A stretch of 64,000 nt of DNA from Saccharospirillum salsuginis (GTDB lineage: Bacteria > Pseudomonadota > Gammaproteobacteria > Pseudomonadales > Natronospirillaceae). Positions within the stretch are counted from its first letter, which is position 1, and every line of letters begins with the position of its first letter. The notes under the pieces were generated by a model. The model searched no databases. It was not told the origin of the DNA and was given only the letters and a program-made list of their open reading frames with translations. The DNA is taken from assembly GCF_014651855.1 (NCBI RefSeq), contig NZ_BMXR01000004.1:62001-126000 (forward strand), in the 5' to 3' direction. Both the position numbers and the translations under genes were made by a program. Positions 33,927 through 42,290 of the stretch are shown in pieces.

Positions 33927-34286
33927 TCAAATCGAAGTGGGCGAGTCGGGCGTATCCGTGGTGAAGAGTTTTTCCAGTTCGTTCTGGTGCCACATTTCCG
34001 CTTCCGGCCCCTGGTCGCTGCCGTTGTAGATGCCCAGCGCTTTCAGCTTTTGAAAAAATCCCTGACGCGGAATGGGTTTGCCGCCCTTTTGAATGACCAG
34101 GGCGGCACGTTGCGGCCGGCCAAGTAGGGCGTCGTCTTCCTGGATGGCTTCCAGCAGGGTGGCCAGTTGCTGGATCTGGCGGGGTGGCTGAATGCCCAGC
34201 TGCTCCGCCATGGCCTTGTACTGAATGGTTTCGCCCTGACAGCGCAGGGCGTCCAGTTCCCGAGCCAGGGCGTTGGTATCGATCAT
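33927..34286 (-). CDS. Uncharacterised small protein coupled to a desaturase
   Basis: A 119-aa soluble protein that I do not recognise with a firm family name. The N-terminal part (YKAMAEQLGIQPPRQIQQLA) looks like a winged-helix or MGMT-like DNA-binding helix pair, followed by GRPQRAALVIQKGGKPIPRQGFF. The start at 34286 overlaps the desaturase stop as ATGA, so the two are translationally coupled. The open frame continues 32 codons upstream inside the desaturase gene, but the coupled start is more likely. A regulatory role is only a guess. Confidence 0.65.
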   Translation of the reverse strand: MIDTNALARELDALRCQGETIQYKAMAEQLGIQPPRQIQQLATLLEAIQEDDALLGRPQRAALVIQKGGKPIPRQGFFQKLKALGIYNGSDQGPEAEMWHQNELEKLFTTDTPDSPTSI

Positions 34287-35479
34287 CGCGCCGGTAGATG
34301 GGCCGGTTGCAGGCGATATTGACGCAGAGTGGCGGCGAATTCCGCCAAAGCATCCGAACCGGCGTTTTCTGCTTTCTCGCACCAGGCTTTGAAAGCGGTG
34401 ACCAGTTCATCGCGCGAGCGGGTGCGCAAGGCCCAGATCTGGTTCAGTTCTTCTTTCAGAGCATGCAGTTTCTGCAGCTCCGGATGTTTGTCGAAAAACT
34501 GGTCCATCCACTGATGGCGCGCTTCGTCCCAATGCTCCTGGTTTTGCGTCAGCCAGGTGGCGAGTCGGCGATAGTGGCGGCCGGCGGTTTCCCGGACGGT
34601 GCGGTCTTCACGAATGGCCTGCCGCAATACCTGACGCCGGAACTGGGCCATGATGCGAAAGCGATCATTGGCCGCCGCCATAGCGGTTTCCAGATCAATC
34701 AGGGATTTGTCGGTCTCGCGGTAGACGACCGGGCCGCGGCGAATGTTTTTAGCCATGCCCAGCCAACTGAACAGGCGGATATAGGTCCAGCCGATATCGA
34801 ACTCGTACCAGCGGGACGACAGCTTGGCCGAATTGGGATAGGTGTGGTGGTTGTTGTGCAGTTCCTCTCCACCGATCAGCAGGCCGACCGGAGAGATGTT
34901 GCGAGCCGCGTCCGGGCTCTCGTAATTGCGGTAGCCCCAGAAATGCGCCAGACCGTTGATGATACCGGCGGCCCAGAAGGGGATCCAGAGCATTTGTATG
35001 GCCCAGATGGTGATGCCGATCGGCCCAAACAGGGCGATATTGATCAGCGCCAGGGTGGCGATGCCCGCCAGGTTGCCGAACCGGTGACTGTAGATGTTCC
35101 GCTCCAGCCAGTCATCCGGCGTACCCTTGCCAAAACGGTTCAGGGTGGTTTCGTCGGCGGCCTGTTTATACAGCTCCGATCCTTCCAGCAGTACTTTTTT
35201 CAATCCCAGCACTTGCGGGCTGTGCGGATCTTTCTCGGTCTCGCAGGTGGCATGATGGCGGCGGTGAATCGCGGTCCACTCGCGGGTCTTGATCGAGGTC
35301 GTCAACCACAACCAGAACCGGAAGAAATGCGCCAGGGCCGGATGCAGGTCCAACGCTCGATGCGCCGAGTGGCGGTGCAGATAGACGGTTACGGATACAA
35401 TGGTGATGTGGGTCAGAATCAGGGTGTAGAGCACGGGTTGCCACCAGTGCCACTGCAGAAGGCCGGTTGCCAGGGTCAT
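34283..35479 (-). CDS. Membrane fatty acyl desaturase (acyl-CoA delta-9 type)
   Basis: A 398-aa integral membrane di-iron desaturase with the three histidine boxes HRHSAHR (about 35-41), HRRHH (about 72-76) and ELHNNHHTYP (about 206-215). Four hydrophobic segments lie between them. The C-terminal 120 residues form a soluble, charged helical extension, as in Pseudomonas DesB/DesC-like proteins. It would introduce a double bond into saturated acyl chains, adjusting membrane fluidity under aerobic conditions. A good sigma70-type promoter lies 30 bp upstream. Confidence 0.9.
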   Translation of the reverse strand: MTLATGLLQWHWWQPVLYTLILTHITIVSVTVYLHRHSAHRALDLHPALAHFFRFWLWLTTSIKTREWTAIHRRHHATCETEKDPHSPQVLGLKKVLLEGSELYKQAADETTLNRFGKGTPDDWLERNIYSHRFGNLAGIATLALINIALFGPIGITIWAIQMLWIPFWAAGIINGLAHFWGYRNYESPDAARNISPVGLLIGGEELHNNHHTYPNSAKLSSRWYEFDIGWTYIRLFSWLGMAKNIRRGPVVYRETDKSLIDLETAMAAANDRFRIMAQFRRQVLRQAIREDRTVRETAGRHYRRLATWLTQNQEHWDEARHQWMDQFFDKHPELQKLHALKEELNQIWALRTRSRDELVTAFKAWCEKAENAGSDALAEFAATLRQYRLQPAHLPAR

Positions 35480-35508
35480 TCAGTCTTTCCTGTATGGATC
35501 AGAGTGGA

Positions 35509-35537
35509 AGTATAGGCAAGGGGGTTCACGCTGCCAA
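35509..35537 (-). promoter_or_regulatory. Sigma70-type promoter for the desaturase gene
   Basis: On the minus strand, TTGGCA (35537-35532), 17 bp, TATACT (35514-35509). Both boxes are near consensus with ideal spacing; the desaturase ATG is 30 bp downstream. The rest of the 285-bp gap (35480-35764) should also hold the promoter of the plus-strand redox operon, but no clear site was seen. No DesT-like palindrome was recognised. Confidence 0.7.
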
Positions 35538-35764
35538 TGACTGTCAGCCGACTTTACCCAAACGGCTTGAAGATTATTCCGGGGTGAAATCTTGTCATCA
35601 TCTGACGCTCCGCGTCCCTAATGAGAGGTAGTCTCAACGCCAAACTGTGATGGCTGTCACGGTATTCTCATTTGGTAAATTTCTTGTGAATTTGTTCCGG
35701 TTTCGTCCTTACAAAGGCTGGTAGTTTGGCCCGGTCTTAATACGGAATGTCATGGAGTGTAAAA

Positions 35765-38206
35765 ATGGCCGCGCTGAGACTGACCGGATTCCTGTGGCGG
35801 CAAACCTGGCTCAAAGCGGGTCTGCTGGCTCTGCTGATTGGGCTGATCACAGGATGTTCCCAGAATTTCGATGGCGATGATACCGCCGCCAAGTCCCTGA
35901 ACGAAGCCGGCAAGGCTTTGTACGAATCCGAATGCGCGTCCTGCCACGGAGCCAATGGTTCCGGTGGTTCGGGCGGTCCGCTGGTGGCGTGTGCCACCTG
36001 TGGTAGCACCTCCTCCCTTGTCGCCAAGATCGAACAGGATATGCCCAGCGCCTCGAACCCGTTGCGCGGTGGGGATGCCCAGGATGTCGCCGACTACATC
36101 TACCACGCCTTCAACGAATCCGCGGTCGGCACCGTGGAGCGGGCCTTGCCGGGCGTCGCCACCATGACGCCGAAAGAATCGGTGCACAAGCTGGCGCTGG
36201 AACTGGCCGGTCGGTTGCCCACCGATGAGGAAGTCGATGAGTTTACCGGCAGTCTCGAGGGTGAAAAATCCGTTGTGTACGGATTCATGGAAGAGGATTA
36301 CTTCTACGAGCGGCTCAAGGATGTGTTCAATGACAGCTTCCTGACTGACAAGTATCGTCCCGCAACCGGAGGACGTCTCAACGACGTTTACAACAAAGAC
36401 CTGGAAGCGAATGAACGGGACGGTAACGTCTTCCCGATGATGGACTGGACCGATCGGGTATTGGATACCGATGGCGACGGTACCAACGATTTCGAATTGG
36501 GCAGCAATTACCTGGAGCACTTCAGCGACGAGGCTCTGGGTCGTAAACCGCTTCTGATGGTGGAATACCTGGCACGAAATGATCGGGATTTCCGAGAACT
36601 GGTCAGCGGTAAGTACACCGTGGTCAATGCGTTTTCCTATCGGGCGTTTGGCGGTGATACCGCAACGTCGAATGTAAAAGTAGTGAACCCTGATGGTTCG
36701 CCGAATCGGGGGGCATTGCCGGTAGTCGACAACGTTGAATGGGATACCTTCGACGATGTGAAGGATCTGACCGAGTATCTCGATATGCTGAACCTGGTCG
36801 GCCGTAACCAGTTTGGCAGCGGTGTGGACGTGAACGGCGGCTTGACAGCGCAGTATGTGATGGAAGCCTTCCCATACGACCCGCGCGATATCAAGCCGGT
36901 TCAGCTGTTTTACTCCGATTCGGAGGGCAATATCAAAACAGGTGGTGTTCCACACTCGGGTGTTCTGACCGATCTGGTGTTCCTGACCAAGTTCACAGCC
37001 ATGAATACCAACCGTAACCGTCATCGCGCGCGCATGGTCTACTGGTTCTTCGCCGGTAAGGATTTGTTGGCCATCGATGGTAATCGGGATGTCACGGCCC
37101 TGGAACTGGACGAAGCCGACAACTCCGTGGGGGTTCAGGATCCGACCAAAACCAGCGAAGACTGTACCGTTTGTCATAAAATCATGGATCCAGTCGCACA
37201 GGCCTACAAACACTTCCGGCTGGACGGCCTGTACCAGGAAGACGCCGAGCTTCAGTTTTTACAAGGCGATGAACGACCGCTGGTCCCGGGTGTCCAGGTC
37301 GGTTGGGCTCAGGCGAATGCCCAGCTGAACCATTTTGACAGTGGAAGCACCAACTATTCCAGCCGTGAAGTGCAGTGGCTGGGTGAGCAGATCGCGAACG
37401 ATTCGGCGTATGCCAAAGGCATCACGCAAATTGTCTTCAAAGGGTTGACCGGTCAGGACATTCTGGGTGCGCCTAATCCGGACTCCCCCGAGAACTATCG
37501 TAATAATTACGCCCAACAAGCCCGATTGATCACCAACGCAGCGTCGGAATTCGCCAGTTCGGATTTCGACATCAAAGCACTGGTGTACGCCATCACCAAG
37601 AGTGGTTACTACCGTGCGAGCGGTATGTACCAGGCTGGCTTGGAATCGGAATACGACGGCATCGGGTCGACCCGTCTGTTGCCGCCGGTGTACCTGAACC
37701 AGAAATTGCGTGCTCTGAATTCCGGCGGATGGCGGGGCAGTGTGAATTTGTACCGCCAGAACGATCGTCTGTTCATGGGGGGCAAAGACAGTCGTGAAGT
37801 GCTGGAAACGGCCGAGTCCGCCAGCGGCATCATCGCGACGCTCGCGGAAGCCATGGCGGTTGAGGAAGCTTGCGACATCATCGACAACGAGTTCGACCTG
37901 GATCGTTCCGAACGGACCCTGTTCAAACTGGTGGAGCGTTCGACCGACCTCGAAAACGATGTGGCGATCAATCGCCGGGCCGAGGCACTCGCGGTTCGTA
38001 ACACCATTGCCTATCTCTACCTGGCCCTGTTGCACGAGGAAGTCGGCATCAACAGCGAAGAAGTCGATATCGCGTTCGATCTGTTCAAAGCGGTCATTGA
38101 CGAAGACATCGATTCGGGTTGCAACGACGCTCGCAGCACAGTCGAAGACGCCTGGTATGCCGTGCTGGTGTATCTGCTCAATGATTATCGGTTTATTTAC
38201 GGATAA
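35765..38206 (+). CDS. Di-haem c-type cytochrome lipoprotein, PSCyt/DUF1592-DUF1588-like
   Basis: An 813-aa exported lipoprotein: hydrophobic leader and lipobox LITG then Cys 31. The N-terminal cytochrome module has haem motif CASCH (57-61) and a nearby CATC (76-79) without His. A second CTVCH (467-471) in CTVCHKIMDPVAQAYKHF resembles the cytochrome-like DUF1588 motif seen in large planctomycete-type proteins. The start at 35765 is chosen for GGAG 7 bp upstream; the frame opens at 35747. It is the first gene of a tight six-gene operon with a DUF1501 partner 11 bp downstream. Substrate unknown. Confidence 0.78.
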   Translation: MAALRLTGFLWRQTWLKAGLLALLIGLITGCSQNFDGDDTAAKSLNEAGKALYESECASCHGANGSGGSGGPLVACATCGSTSSLVAKIEQDMPSASNPLRGGDAQDVADYIYHAFNESAVGTVERALPGVATMTPKESVHKLALELAGRLPTDEEVDEFTGSLEGEKSVVYGFMEEDYFYERLKDVFNDSFLTDKYRPATGGRLNDVYNKDLEANERDGNVFPMMDWTDRVLDTDGDGTNDFELGSNYLEHFSDEALGRKPLLMVEYLARNDRDFRELVSGKYTVVNAFSYRAFGGDTATSNVKVVNPDGSPNRGALPVVDNVEWDTFDDVKDLTEYLDMLNLVGRNQFGSGVDVNGGLTAQYVMEAFPYDPRDIKPVQLFYSDSEGNIKTGGVPHSGVLTDLVFLTKFTAMNTNRNRHRARMVYWFFAGKDLLAIDGNRDVTALELDEADNSVGVQDPTKTSEDCTVCHKIMDPVAQAYKHFRLDGLYQEDAELQFLQGDERPLVPGVQVGWAQANAQLNHFDSGSTNYSSREVQWLGEQIANDSAYAKGITQIVFKGLTGQDILGAPNPDSPENYRNNYAQQARLITNAASEFASSDFDIKALVYAITKSGYYRASGMYQAGLESEYDGIGSTRLLPPVYLNQKLRALNSGGWRGSVNLYRQNDRLFMGGKDSREVLETAESASGIIATLAEAMAVEEACDIIDNEFDLDRSERTLFKLVERSTDLENDVAINRRAEALAVRNTIAYLYLALLHEEVGINSEEVDIAFDLFKAVIDEDIDSGCNDARSTVEDAWYAVLVYLLNDYRFIYG

Positions 38207-38217
38207 GGGTGGCCGAG

Positions 38218-39855
38218 ATGAAACGTCGTGATTTTCTAAAAACGGTCAGCGCAACAGGCATGGCGGTCTGTACACCGGCCATTGTCACCAATAAAGCCTA
38301 CGCCGATCTGACACCGGTGGGTCGCTATTTCGTTTTCCTGCACCTGGGTGGTGGCTGGGATCCGACTTCGTTTTGCGATCCCAAGGGCAACATCACTCGC
38401 GGCAGTATCGACCCTGACACACGCAACAGCGGGTCAAGGGTGAACAAATTCTGCTCAGCCGCGATTCGCAAAGTGGCCGATGTGGCACTTGAAGACAATG
38501 TCGATGCGGATATGGTCTACGCACCGTATCGGGGGACTTTCAATGAAGGGGATATGGATCAGCCCGGCACTCCGGCCACCAACACCGGGGTCACCATAGA
38601 GCATGTTCGGCGCATGTTGGCCGGCTCACCGGATGGTACCGATCCGAGTCTTTTGCGGGCGGACCTGAGCGATGGGTTTGACTGGGCTACCGCCAAAAGC
38701 GATTCAGCCGAACAGATTCGGGCCAATGCCGAAGGTATACTGGAAGGTCGTCTGACCACCGTCGAATTCGATACCCTGGCCGATGCCATGGTCGGTGTGA
38801 CTCGAAACGGCACCCAGATGGATGCCGATCGCTTCGTGTACGATGCGTTCTGTTGCCTCTATGGCAGTAAGGTCCGGATTCTGAACGGCGTCGACAACCG
38901 GACCAACGGCCACGATACCGGTACCCGTTTTGCCGATACCGGCAGTATGGATATGGCGTATCCGGACTTCAGCGCGTTGTACGCGGCCGTCAAAGGGGCG
39001 GACCGACCGCTGGCGTACATTACCGATGGCGGAGGCAATGATGAAACGGCGGGCTTGGTGCCTCGTTCCAGCGCCAGTGATGTCAATGTCTTCAACACCC
39101 TGGCAGACCCTGAGGGTGATTATCTCGATGGCGGTATGAAGGGGTTGGTTGAACAGGCCAAGCAACGTCGCCGGCAGTTACTGAGTGTCAAGGAATCTCT
39201 GCCGCGTCGGGATCGTCTGCAGAGTCAGTTGTATATGGTCCGGGACGAGGGGCTGGCGTTTTCCGGTGTCGCGACCCGGCTGGCCAACCCGACGGATCCG
39301 GCCGAGATCGAACTCAATGACGCCGCCAATAATGGGCGTCAACGTCAAATGCGCATTGGTGCGGCCGCCATGAGCACCGGTATGGCGTCATCCATGCAAA
39401 TCGGCTTTGGCGGGTTCGATACCCACAACGACCACGACAACCGGCACTTTTTCCGCATTCGCGATGTGCTCGTCGACTTGCACTATCTTTGGCGTACGCT
39501 GTCTGTTTACGGCATCGATGGTCAAACCACCGTCGCACTGGGCTCCGACTTTGGCCGCACCCCCTGGTACAACAGTGGCGAAGGCAAGGATCACTGGGCC
39601 GTGACCAGCTACGTGTTGATGGGGCAGGATGTATCGGGTGGCACTGTGGTGAATGCCACGGACCCGTTGGTCGGCGCCCGGAATGTGCAGGTGTCGGGCA
39701 GTACATTGACGCCGGTGGACGAGGAGCAGAGTGGCAGTATCCGCATTACACCGGCGCATTTGCACCGGGGCTTGCGATCGATCGCCGGAATCTCGAATCA
39801 CGATTTCAGCCTGACGTTCCCGATCGAAGCTGAAGATATTCCGGTATTCGGATAG
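38218..39855 (+). CDS. Tat-exported DUF1501-like protein
   Basis: A 545-aa protein with a twin-arginine signal (MKRRDFLKTVSATGMAVCTPA). DUF1501 proteins adopt an alkaline-phosphatase/sulfatase-like fold and are usually encoded beside DUF1592 or DUF1800 partners; here the partner is the di-haem lipoprotein upstream. Recognisable blocks: YFVFLHLGGGWDPTSF near the start, GFGGFDTHNDHDNRHF (about 395-410) and LGSDFGRTPWYN (about 440-452). Residues 493-498 read SGSTLT, reminiscent of the SGATLT flavinylation site of NqrC but lacking the upstream Asp. Enzymatic activity unknown. Confidence 0.77.
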   Translation: MKRRDFLKTVSATGMAVCTPAIVTNKAYADLTPVGRYFVFLHLGGGWDPTSFCDPKGNITRGSIDPDTRNSGSRVNKFCSAAIRKVADVALEDNVDADMVYAPYRGTFNEGDMDQPGTPATNTGVTIEHVRRMLAGSPDGTDPSLLRADLSDGFDWATAKSDSAEQIRANAEGILEGRLTTVEFDTLADAMVGVTRNGTQMDADRFVYDAFCCLYGSKVRILNGVDNRTNGHDTGTRFADTGSMDMAYPDFSALYAAVKGADRPLAYITDGGGNDETAGLVPRSSASDVNVFNTLADPEGDYLDGGMKGLVEQAKQRRRQLLSVKESLPRRDRLQSQLYMVRDEGLAFSGVATRLANPTDPAEIELNDAANNGRQRQMRIGAAAMSTGMASSMQIGFGGFDTHNDHDNRHFFRIRDVLVDLHYLWRTLSVYGIDGQTTVALGSDFGRTPWYNSGEGKDHWAVTSYVLMGQDVSGGTVVNATDPLVGARNVQVSGSTLTPVDEEQSGSIRITPAHLHRGLRSIAGISNHDFSLTFPIEAEDIPVFG

Positions 39856-39895
39856 TCTACGACATTATTACGACCTGGTGAGGAGAAGCAGTCCT

Positions 39896-40111
39896 GTGTC
39901 GATCAAGTCACTGACAATCACCCTGGTGGCCCTGTTGCTGGCCACCGGGTGTACCACGGTCAAGCCCTGGCAACGGGGTACCCTGGCCAAACCCGAAATG
40001 AGCTGGTCACCGGATCCGTTGGAGGCGACGCTCGAAAACCATATCTACTATTCCAAGGAAGCTTCCTTTGGCGGAACGGCCGCGGCAGGCGGTGGTTGCG
40101 GTTGTAACTGA
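39896..40111 (+). CDS. DUF4266 small lipoprotein ending in Cys-Gly-Cys
   Basis: A 71-aa lipoprotein: lipobox LATG then Cys 19, conserved core VKPWQRGTLAKPEMSW and DPLEATLENHIYYSKEAS, and a Gly-rich C-terminus GGGCGCN with Cys 68 and Cys 70. This matches DUF4266. The start is GTG 39896 with AGGAG 10 bp upstream; a GTG at 39878 is in frame but has no ribosome-binding site. DUF4266 genes typically precede DUF3570 genes, as here (9-bp gap). The mature part is only about 52 residues, so it is more likely a carrier, adaptor or modified substrate than an enzyme. Confidence 0.85.
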   Translation: MSIKSLTITLVALLLATGCTTVKPWQRGTLAKPEMSWSPDPLEATLENHIYYSKEASFGGTAAAGGGCGCN

Positions 40112-40120
40112 GGAGTATGC

Positions 40121-41365
40121 ATGTCTGCCGTAATGAAGAATCTTGCCCGCAGTGCCCTGGCCGTGCCCGGCATGGTGTCCGTGGCTCAGGCCGCCGCGCC
40201 GGCCGAGGCCGAGACCGGCTACCGTTTCACCTATTATTCCGAAGATGATTCGCCCGCCTCGCGCAGCGACGGCGGTGCCCAGGAGCGCTACAAGATCCAG
40301 GTGCATCAGTTCTATCTGATGATGCCCTTTGGCGACCACATGAGCTGGGATATCGAAACGTCCTTCGAGAGTATGTCCGGCGCCTCACCGGCCTATACCT
40401 ATAAAGATGATGAGGATGTGACCCGGGTGTATATGAGCGGCGCCTCCACCGAGCGCCGTTTCGACCTCTATGGCTCCGGCCGGTACTACTGGTCCGAAGC
40501 GGAGGCGGGCGCTACCGCCGGTTTTTCGACCGAGCGGGACTATACCGCTTTTTTCGCCGGTACAGATGGGTCCATCCAGCTCAATGAGCAGATGACCACG
40601 ATCAGTGGAGGTTTGAGCGCCGGGTATGACATCCTTAATCCGACTCAGGATTTCTCCGGCGATCAACAACAACAGGCCAATACGCCAGGCCGGTTCGCCG
40701 CCAAAGGGGAGTCGATTTGGCAGGTGTCCGCCTACGAGGGTGTGGGGCAGGTGATCGATATGAACACCGTCGTTCAGGCGGGCATCAGCGTCACCCACAA
40801 GAACGGCTATTTGTCGGATCCGTATCGCGAATACGCCGGTGCCGAAGTACCCTACGACATTCGACCGGACAACCGGACCCTGCTGACTCTCAGTGGCGGT
40901 GCACGTCGCTATTTCCCGGGGCCGGATGCGGCATTGCACGCCGATGTCCGTTTTCTCGTCGATACCTGGGATATTTTCTCCAGTACCTGGGAGGTCGCCT
41001 GGTACCAGAACTACGCGCCGAACTGGAACTGGTTCGTGGACAATGCCATCGATTTTCAACTGGTTCCCAAGCTGCGCTACTACCAGCAAACAGAGGCGTA
41101 TTTCTACGAAATCCCGGACCACGGTGTGGCTGACCCCTACTATACGGCGGATACGACCACTTACTACTCCAGCGATCCCCGTCTGTCCAAATACGGCGCT
41201 TTAAGCATCGGGTTGTCTCTGAAGACCGATTTTCGCCAGTTCTCGTGGACCATTGGTGGAGAGCGCTACGCCGCCAATCCGGCCTACGGGTTCAATGGTG
41301 ACGAGGAAACGCCGGGCCTGGTGTCGTTCTGGCGGTTGACCACCGGACTGGATTACCGGTTCTAG
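40121..41365 (+). CDS. DUF3570 outer-membrane beta-barrel protein
   Basis: A 414-aa precursor with a signal peptide (cleavage near AQA, residues 22-24). The mature part alternates polar and aromatic residues in many beta strands (for example YRFTYYSEDD, RRFDLYGSGRYYW) and ends in a C-terminal Phe (GLDYRF), the usual outer-membrane-barrel signature. It fits DUF3570, a family of unknown function encoded with DUF4266, ApbE and thioredoxin-type partners. AGGAG lies 5 bp upstream. It probably forms the outer-membrane part of the system; transport or conduit function is inference. Confidence 0.82.
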   Translation: MSAVMKNLARSALAVPGMVSVAQAAAPAEAETGYRFTYYSEDDSPASRSDGGAQERYKIQVHQFYLMMPFGDHMSWDIETSFESMSGASPAYTYKDDEDVTRVYMSGASTERRFDLYGSGRYYWSEAEAGATAGFSTERDYTAFFAGTDGSIQLNEQMTTISGGLSAGYDILNPTQDFSGDQQQQANTPGRFAAKGESIWQVSAYEGVGQVIDMNTVVQAGISVTHKNGYLSDPYREYAGAEVPYDIRPDNRTLLTLSGGARRYFPGPDAALHADVRFLVDTWDIFSSTWEVAWYQNYAPNWNWFVDNAIDFQLVPKLRYYQQTEAYFYEIPDHGVADPYYTADTTTYYSSDPRLSKYGALSIGLSLKTDFRQFSWTIGGERYAANPAYGFNGDEETPGLVSFWRLTTGLDYRF

Positions 41366-41374
41366 GCGGTCCGA

Positions 41375-42283
41375 GTGAGCGGCGAACCACGCCAACACCA
41401 CTTCAGGGCCATGGGTGGCCCTTGTGTGCTCTCGGTTTATACCGATTGTGAATCGGGCCTGATGGACAGACTCGAAGCGGAAGTGCGCCGGCTCGAGACC
41501 AAGTACTCCCGCTTCGATCCGGACAGTCTGTTGTCCCGAATGAACCGCAGCGCCGGAGACTGGTTCGACATCGACCCGGAAACGGCCGGTTTGCTCGACT
41601 TCGCCGACCAGTGCTTTCGCGAAAGCGAGGGCCTGTTCGACATCACAACCGGAGTCTTGCGCCGGGCTTGGGACTTCAAGTCCGGCCGGTTGCCCGAGCA
41701 ACGCCATTTGAATGCCGTGCTGTCCGCCGTGGGCTGGCCCCGGGTCGAGCGACGGGGATCCCGAATAAAAATTCCGACCGGCATGGAACTTGACCTCGGC
41801 GGACTGGTCAAAGAATTCGCCGCCGATCGGTTGCTTGCCCTGATGGCGGAAGCCGATGTCAGCGGTCTGGTCAACCTGGCCGGAGATATCGGGGTGACCG
41901 GACCACAGCCGGACGGGACGCCCTGGCTGGTCGGCATCAGCCATCCGCGTCGTCCGGGCCAGGCGGCGGCGACCTTGCCGCTGTCCTCGGGGGCTTTGGC
42001 GACCAGTGGCGACTATGAACGATTCATGGTGGTGAATGGACGCCGCTATTGCCATATTTTACACCCCGGTACCGGTTGGCCGGTACCGGGTGGGCCGGCT
42101 TCGGTCACTATCGTGACGGACCACTGTCTGTTGGCCGGAGCCCTGACCACCATGGCCATGTTGAAAGGTAAAGAAGCCGAAAGCTGGCTGGCTGGGCTGG
42201 GTGTGCCTTTCTTACTATTCGACGAACAATTGACAGTATCCGGAACACTGGCGTCGCGCTCACCGCGCCCGCATTCTCAATAG
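41375..42283 (+). CDS. ApbE-family FAD:protein FMN transferase without signal peptide
   Basis: A 302-aa ApbE-fold protein: HFRAMGGPCVLSVY at the start, SRFDPDSLLSRMN, LDLGGLVKEFAADR, NLAGDIGVTG, ATSGDYERF and HILHPGTGWPV all match the family, which transfers FMN from FAD to Thr/Ser of target proteins. Most ApbEs are exported lipoproteins; this one has no signal peptide or lipobox, and a TAG stop in the same frame 9 bp upstream excludes a longer start. It is therefore predicted to be cytoplasmic. GTG start, poor ribosome-binding site. It is distinct from the NQR-linked ApbE at 57.9 kb. Confidence 0.85.
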   Translation: MSGEPRQHHFRAMGGPCVLSVYTDCESGLMDRLEAEVRRLETKYSRFDPDSLLSRMNRSAGDWFDIDPETAGLLDFADQCFRESEGLFDITTGVLRRAWDFKSGRLPEQRHLNAVLSAVGWPRVERRGSRIKIPTGMELDLGGLVKEFAADRLLALMAEADVSGLVNLAGDIGVTGPQPDGTPWLVGISHPRRPGQAAATLPLSSGALATSGDYERFMVVNGRRYCHILHPGTGWPVPGGPASVTIVTDHCLLAGALTTMAMLKGKEAESWLAGLGVPFLLFDEQLTVSGTLASRSPRPHSQ

Positions 42284-42290
42284 AGGTCCC

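Noticed and set aside
41363..41377. A DUF3570-ApbE fusion by read-through, since both share one frame with a single TAG between.
   Set aside because: DUF3570 ends in a proper outer-membrane C-terminal Phe at the stop, and ApbE aligns from just after its GTG; there is no sign of recoding.
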